Source: Treponema_I sp045599005
Lineage (GTDB): Bacteria > Spirochaetota > Spirochaetia > Treponematales > Treponemataceae
NCBI GenBank assembly: GCA_045599005.1
Contig: JAZRVF010000011.1
Coordinates: 186,001 to 250,000 of the forward strand
Direction: 5' to 3'
DNA: 64,000 nt
In this document: in pieces, positions 59,560 to 64,000 of the stretch
Layout of the letters: the number at the start of each line of letters is the position of its first letter
How positions within the stretch are numbered: the first letter of the stretch is position 1
Translations under genes and position numbers: made by a program
The notes under the pieces: generated by a model
The model's input: the letters and a program-made list of their open reading frames with translations, nothing else
Databases searched by the model: none
What the model was told of the DNA's origin: nothing

Positions 59560-61509
59560 TCAGGAATTGCTGACTGTGCCTTCCATCTTTCCGATGTATC
59601 TGTCCAAAGCGGTAAGAACACAGGCATAAACAGCAGACGATCTTGAGATGTTGTCGCAGTATCCGGAAAACTGTTCCGGAATTCCAGCAGGAATCTGTTT
59701 TTTTGCCAGAGCATCGATTTCTTCCTCGGAAGGAAAAAGCAATGATGCAAGACTTGATGCACTGCTCTTGGAAAGGCCTTCTTCATATTCAGAGATTTTC
59801 TTCAGTGTCACCGCAAGAAGGGCTTCAGTTTTGTGTCCGGCATCAAGGGTTGAACGGCAAAGTTCAAGCACATCCTTTGTCCTGCAGCGCATATCACGAA
59901 GTTCAGACAGAAGTTCCTCAATCACCTTCATGAGTCTTTGCCTGTCTTTCGCTTTTTTTTCCTCACCAGATTCCATACCAGCCCCGCAGATCAGTCTGTC
60001 AATAGAAGCTCTGCAGGGAACAGCAGCCAGAATCTGTCCAGCATCGGCAACTTTTATGCCTGGAATCGCAAGGCTTTTAGGCGTAAGTGTAAAAGTCTGT
60101 CCCCCGCTTTCTGCGAAACGTGAACAGTTGCTCTCAAACCACCAGGCATACAGAGCCATCCTGTTGTCCGAAAGCACAGGATTTCCGGAGTAATCGGTTT
60201 TTGACACAGGCTGGGCACCGTACAGAGCCGACGTAAGCCATGTCTCAGCAGGATTAAGACGCAGAGAGCCGGTAAAAGCTTTTTCCTCAAATGTGCTTCC
60301 ACGGGTATGAGTCCGGCCTTTCGGGAAACTCAGATCCAGGCCGGCAAGATAGATTTCCCTGCACCCAAGATGGCGCGCAAAATCCCAGGCTGTGGAAGAA
60401 ACAGAACCACCGGCGGCAAGTTCACCTTTCACTTCCGTTTTCTGCTCAAGATATTTTCCCAGAGGAAACATGGAGGATCCCAGAAGAATTTCTTTGCATT
60501 CAAAACGGAAAACACTTGGATAAGATGCGATTTCTGTCACCAGAAATGATCCCGGAGCCTTAAGTCTGTCAAAATGCCTTGCGTTCCAGTACTGCGGATC
60601 CACAACCAGGACAAAATCCGGTTCTATGCCAGCATTGACAAGAGCTCTCAGCGCCGTATCAACACAGATGAGCACGCAATGTTCCTTAAGACGGGACAAC
60701 AGAGGCAGGATCCGGTCCAGACTTGGCCCGGCCGCAGTAACAAGGGCAGGAATTCCGCTTCCTGCGAAAATGTCCTTAAAGCTGGCAATTCCCCGGCACT
60801 CTGCAAGGCGCATCATGTTCTTCACGGAATTCGAGAACCAGAGCCTTGAAAAAGTTTTGAGTGTTTTTGCATTTGTTGCGGCTTTCTGCAGATTTCTGTT
60901 AATCAATGTCTGAAGATCAGCAAAATATTTCTGGTTATGTTTCTCAAAAGCAGGATTCCGTATGACGAGGCAGTTTTTCAACCCCTGTTTTTCAAGTATT
61001 CCGATTATGTTCTGATGTTTCGTCCCAACAAAGAAAATGATTTTTTTTAGTGCGAATACCGGACTCCAGTCCAAAGCGCAGAATGCGGCCTGAAGTCTGA
61101 TTGGATCAGGTTCAATAACAACAACTGTCTTTTCAGGAGAAACGCGGGCAGCCTCATTGACTGCATAGCCGAGACCGAAACCGAAAAAAACGAGCAGATC
61201 CTTTGCCCTGTTTTCCTCCCGTGCAAAAAGCCCCGAAATCTGTTTCTGTGCTTCCGCCGCCGGATTGTATGCAGAATGAAGAAGCGCACCTTCACAGCGT
61301 GCAGAAATCATTCCGTTACGGGCTTTTTCAAATTTAATCTGTTCCTGGATAAGACGGTAATCAGGAGCTTTATTTCCATTTATCCCGCACAGATCACTTA
61401 AAGCAGGAAAACGTTCTGAAAAAAGAAGGGCATTTTTTTTATAAAGATCAGGATCAAGAAGTGATGAGCCGAAAAGAGGCACATCCTGATCATTCAAGAT
61501 TAAGTTCAA
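59560..61509 (-). CDS. DUF115 / motility-associated factor (MAF-like) protein
   Basis: A 649-residue protein with a central DUF115 domain (about residues 250-430): FAGSGIPALVTAAGPSLDRILPLL, CVDTALRALVNAGIEPDFVLVVDPQYWNARHF and WDFARHLGCREIYLAGLDLSFP. This domain is related to MptE-like pyrophosphokinases and is found in MAF flagellin-modifying glycosyltransferases. An N-terminal Rossmann-like part has VFFGFGLGYAVNEAA and VVIEPDP. A helical C-terminus follows. In other bacteria MAFs attach nonulosonic acids to flagellin; that role here is inference. It overlaps the PBP gene by 20 bases. Confidence 0.85.
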   Translation of the reverse strand: MNLILNDQDVPLFGSSLLDPDLYKKNALLFSERFPALSDLCGINGNKAPDYRLIQEQIKFEKARNGMISARCEGALLHSAYNPAAEAQKQISGLFAREENRAKDLLVFFGFGLGYAVNEAARVSPEKTVVVIEPDPIRLQAAFCALDWSPVFALKKIIFFVGTKHQNIIGILEKQGLKNCLVIRNPAFEKHNQKYFADLQTLINRNLQKAATNAKTLKTFSRLWFSNSVKNMMRLAECRGIASFKDIFAGSGIPALVTAAGPSLDRILPLLSRLKEHCVLICVDTALRALVNAGIEPDFVLVVDPQYWNARHFDRLKAPGSFLVTEIASYPSVFRFECKEILLGSSMFPLGKYLEQKTEVKGELAAGGSVSSTAWDFARHLGCREIYLAGLDLSFPKGRTHTRGSTFEEKAFTGSLRLNPAETWLTSALYGAQPVSKTDYSGNPVLSDNRMALYAWWFESNCSRFAESGGQTFTLTPKSLAIPGIKVADAGQILAAVPCRASIDRLICGAGMESGEEKKAKDRQRLMKVIEELLSELRDMRCRTKDVLELCRSTLDAGHKTEALLAVTLKKISEYEEGLSKSSASSLASLLFPSEEEIDALAKKQIPAGIPEQFSGYCDNISRSSAVYACVLTALDRYIGKMEGTVSNS

Positions 61510-63391
61510 TTCTCATATTCTCCGTTACGGGTGTTCCTGCCGGCGGATATTGAGACACAACATAACCATCGCCGTTAATAAGAATCTCAAGGTCCTCTCT
61601 CAAAAGAAGCTGTGTAAGATGCCGTTTCGGTGTTCCAGTTAAATCAGGCATTACATCCTTTATTTCTGCGGGATTTCCAGTATAGAAAGATATTCTGTCA
61701 GAGTGCGTTATGGAAGAAGCGGAATTCCGCTGCATTCCCAGGTGATCAATTATTGAATCCGCTGCCTGTGCGATCACAGGAGCAACAATACGCCCTGCAT
61801 AAGTCTCGCCCTGAGCTTTCGTAATAACGATGTAAAGCACAATCTGCGGATCCTCAATGGGAAAAATTGCCATACAGTTTGAAACAAAATCCGTATCGCT
61901 GTAACCGCCTGTAACAGGATCCGCCATCTGGGCTGTACCCGTTTTTACACCGATATTTACATCCCCAAGGTTTGCCCTGGAACCGGTTCCTGACTGGGCA
62001 GTAGTCTCCATGCAGCTGAGCACATATCCGGCAGTTTTTTCAGAAATCACCCTGTCTCTGTATTCCACCTGATGATTATATGCAACAGTTCCATCCATAT
62101 CCACGATTTTTGAAATCAGTGTAAGTTCAGGCGCAACACCGCCGTTTGCAATCGCAAGAGCAGCCTGTACCATCTGAAGAGCAGATACGCTGAGTTCCTG
62201 TCCGATCGACATGGTCGGCTGTGAACGTAATGACCAGAACCTGTCCGACTGATCCTTCAGAAGACCACGGGATTCAGAAGGGAGTTCGATGCCTGTCTTG
62301 TTCCCGAAACCGAAAGCCTTGATTTTTGCAAGAAAATCTTCAGTTTTTACAGTCTGGCTCATCTGCGCAAGAACATCATTGCATGAGTATTTCAGGGCTT
62401 CACGGGCAGTAAGCCAGCCATGATGATCAAGACAGTTGATGACAGCTTTTTCCCCGCCAGCCCCTGTGATTTCAAAACGCCCGTCACAAAGGAAAAGATC
62501 ATCTTCCTTTATTCCGCCAAGTTCCATGAATGTGGACACACTGAAAATCTTGAAGACAGATCCCGGTTCATAGGCATGCATTGCCGGTCTGTCAATGCGT
62601 TCATTTTCAGAGGAGGAACTGTATGCGTTCAGGTTTGCACTGGGAAGACTGATATAGGAAAGGATTTCTCCGGTTTTTGCTTCCGCAGCAATCAGCATGA
62701 TACTTTCCGCCTGCGTTGATTCCAGCGCAGAATGACAGATTTTTTCAAGTTTGTACTGCAGATCGGATTTGATCGTAAGGTATACATTCTGGCCCCTGTT
62801 CTGAATGACAGAAACAGCCTCAGTCTGCGCAACAGGTTCCGGTGAAAGAACGGACTGCATTGTGTATTCAATGCCGGAAAGCCCTACCCCTGAGTCTCCC
62901 ATATACCCGATCACATGGGAAGCCAATGCATTGTCAGGATAGATTCGACCGGGAATCGTATCAAAATACAGTCCCCGGAGATTATAGGTATCAATCAGAC
63001 TGACAAGTTCATCATGTATGCTTTCTGAAAGTTTTTTCTTAATGTAAAGGAAATCGCCGGAAGCGGAATTGACCAATGTCTCAATTGCAGAAGGTTCCAT
63101 ATCAAGAAGCGGAGCAATCAGTCTTGCAGTTTCGGAAATATTTTTTCTGAGAATTGAAGGAGTTGCAGCCAGATGATAAAAATGAGTGCTTACAGCAAGC
63201 GGTTTTCCATCCGCATCAAGAATTGATCCGCGTTCAGTTTCAACAACTGCAGGAGCTGCTGTCTTCAGTTCGTCAACTGCAAGCTGTCCGTAATTCACGA
63301 TGATATAAAGCAGAAAAGCGCCGAAAACAACTGAAAAAACAATCAGTCTTGTTCTGGAAAAAAATCCGTTTGGCGTCATTTTTCTAGGCAT
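61490..63391 (-). CDS. Class B penicillin-binding protein with PASTA domain (FtsI/Pbp2 type)
   Basis: A 633-residue transpeptidase. One N-terminal membrane helix (LIVFSVVFGAFLLYIIVNYGQ) precedes a dimerisation domain with RGSILDADGKPLAVS. The transpeptidase domain has SxxK in YEPGSVFKIFSVST, SxN in KYSCNDVLAQM, and KTGTAQ. A C-terminal PASTA domain (about 575-633) includes MPDLTGTPKRHLTQLL and VVSQYPPAGTPV. FtsI (division) and spore-type SpoVD share this layout; FtsI is the likelier. It overlaps lepB by 16 bases and the DUF115 gene by 20. Confidence 0.93.
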   Translation of the reverse strand: MPRKMTPNGFFSRTRLIVFSVVFGAFLLYIIVNYGQLAVDELKTAAPAVVETERGSILDADGKPLAVSTHFYHLAATPSILRKNISETARLIAPLLDMEPSAIETLVNSASGDFLYIKKKLSESIHDELVSLIDTYNLRGLYFDTIPGRIYPDNALASHVIGYMGDSGVGLSGIEYTMQSVLSPEPVAQTEAVSVIQNRGQNVYLTIKSDLQYKLEKICHSALESTQAESIMLIAAEAKTGEILSYISLPSANLNAYSSSSENERIDRPAMHAYEPGSVFKIFSVSTFMELGGIKEDDLFLCDGRFEITGAGGEKAVINCLDHHGWLTAREALKYSCNDVLAQMSQTVKTEDFLAKIKAFGFGNKTGIELPSESRGLLKDQSDRFWSLRSQPTMSIGQELSVSALQMVQAALAIANGGVAPELTLISKIVDMDGTVAYNHQVEYRDRVISEKTAGYVLSCMETTAQSGTGSRANLGDVNIGVKTGTAQMADPVTGGYSDTDFVSNCMAIFPIEDPQIVLYIVITKAQGETYAGRIVAPVIAQAADSIIDHLGMQRNSASSITHSDRISFYTGNPAEIKDVMPDLTGTPKRHLTQLLLREDLEILINGDGYVVSQYPPAGTPVTENMRIELNLE

Positions 63392-63897
63392 AAAACCTTT
63401 CCTATTATATGTTGTGTCTTTACAAAGCCATAGTTTCTGGAATCCACAGAAACAGAATAATTATCCCCTATTGCAAGCACTGTGTCTTCAGGCACCACAG
63501 AATCGTACTTGATGCGGGCAAACTGCTGTTCCGTAAGAGGAACCGTCAAGCCGTTCACATAAAGACTATACTCTGATTCCGAGGAAAATTCCAGTGTTTC
63601 GCCCTCTGTCGCAAGAACCCTTTTAAGAACCGGCTTCCCGTCATGCCAATAATAGACAATGTCTCCCGCTGCAGGTTCTGCCCACTGGACAAAATAGGAA
63701 TCCGAAAAAGGTTTTACTATTCCGTATGCAAGTTTGAAAACTGTCACCATTCCGCCGTCATGAACAGCCGGTTCCATCGATTCCCCGGAAACACGGAGAA
63801 AGTCCACGACAAAAAGCTTCAGAAAGACAGCGGTCAGAACTCCGATTATTATGAAAAGAAAACAGTGATTTTTTTGTTCCGATTCTTTTTTTTTCAC
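63376..63897 (-). CDS. lepB: Signal peptidase I
   Basis: A 173-residue type I signal peptidase. An N-terminal membrane helix (CFLFIIIGVLTAVFLKLFVV) precedes the catalytic Ser in LRVSGESMEPAVHDG and the catalytic Lys in VLKRVLATEGE. AIGDNYSVSVDSRNYGFV is the conserved GDN..S.DSR..G block. It has a GTG start at 63897, with no ribosome-binding site and a promoter-like pair ending six bases before it. It is first of a run with the PBP and DUF115 genes. Confidence 0.95.
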   Translation of the reverse strand: MKKKESEQKNHCFLFIIIGVLTAVFLKLFVVDFLRVSGESMEPAVHDGGMVTVFKLAYGIVKPFSDSYFVQWAEPAAGDIVYYWHDGKPVLKRVLATEGETLEFSSESEYSLYVNGLTVPLTEQQFARIKYDSVVPEDTVLAIGDNYSVSVDSRNYGFVKTQHIIGKVLCLEK

Positions 63898-63903
63898 GCA
63901 TCA

Positions 63904-63932
63904 ATACTAATATGAGAAAACCAATCTGTCGA
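63904..63932 (-). promoter_or_regulatory. Sigma-70-like promoter six bases before lepB
   Basis: TCGACA (63927-63932, minus strand), 17 bases, TAGTAT (63904-63909), then six bases to the GTG at 63897. The -35 matches five of six and the -10 four of six consensus positions. It lies in a short divergent region. Confidence 0.45.
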
Positions 63933-63942
63933 TAGTCTGAAT

Positions 63943-64000
63943 ATGGAAATTATCAGCTGTTTGGATCTGAACACATTAAACAAACCTACGGCACCTGTAA
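63943..64000 (+). CDS. Start of an unidentified plus-strand gene (cut by window edge)
   Basis: An open frame from ATG 63943 runs to the window end (MEIISCLDLNTLNKPTAPV). It is divergent from lepB with 45 bases between. No ribosome-binding site is seen. With 19 codons no family can be assigned, and the frame may not be real. Confidence 0.35.
   Translation, partial: MEIISCLDLNTLNKPTAPV

Overview
The window looks like a chromosomal segment of a Treponema-type spirochaete (mid-40s % G+C by eye). Pointers are a V-type ATP synthase operon with the extra small subunit found in treponemes (subunit E, a DUF2764-type protein, A, B), a large periplasmic-flagellum operon in treponemal order (flbD, motA, motB, fliL, fliM, fliY, fliO, P, Q, R, flhB, A, F, G, fliA), a long serine hydroxymethyltransferase, and several spirochaete hypothetical proteins. 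Species cannot be fixed from the sequence alone; a gut or rumen Treponema is an inference. Almost all genes lie on the minus strand and coding density is very high. I see no insertion sequence, prophage, CRISPR array or rRNA.

Layout. 1-3885: V-ATPase genes (the B subunit runs off the left edge). 3981-5018: aldose 1-epimerase. 5278-9913: a plus-strand island with a four-repeat sensory diguanylate cyclase, an overlapping J-domain protein and an exported SH3-like protein. 9931-16374: a minus-strand run with an NtrC/NtrB-type two-component pair, DNA polymerase III delta prime, CvpA, MurG and an ankyrin protein with a possible TIR-like N-terminus. 16493-16565: tRNA-Phe with a clear promoter and terminator. 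16634-34226: the flagellar operon. 34329-40949: LptG/LptF permeases, dUTPase, M16 peptidase, PNPase and S15. 41048-49800: ribF, a BspA-like leucine-rich-repeat protein, truB, rbfA, infB, nusA and rimP. 49987-52155: ComF, a histidine phosphatase and apt. 52195-54520: flagellar rod genes. 54637-57663: a LysE-type exporter and an SGNH hydrolase (plus strand) around a membrane-anchored nuclease. 57763-63897: glyA, a DUF115 (MAF-like) protein, a PASTA-tailed PBP and signal peptidase I.

How it fits together. About a third of the window builds, powers, places and regulates periplasmic flagella. The sigma-28 factor is encoded here, and two sites match the sigma-28 consensus (TAAA, 15 bases, GCCGATAA) with exact spacing: one before motA and one before the rod genes flgF-flgG. 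The second large theme is translation and RNA decay (rimP to rpsO, then pnp). The third is the cell envelope (murG, a class B PBP, lptF/lptG, lepB).

The less expected signals are: several genes whose best sigma-70 promoter ends six to eight bases before the start codon, which suggests leaderless mRNAs; a structured intergenic RNA candidate with its own terminator upstream of glyA; a TIR-like/ankyrin fusion; a zinc ribbon on the C-terminus of NusA; a RibF with no recognisable riboflavin kinase half; and low-complexity segments in FliY, IF-2 and the leucine-rich-repeat protein.
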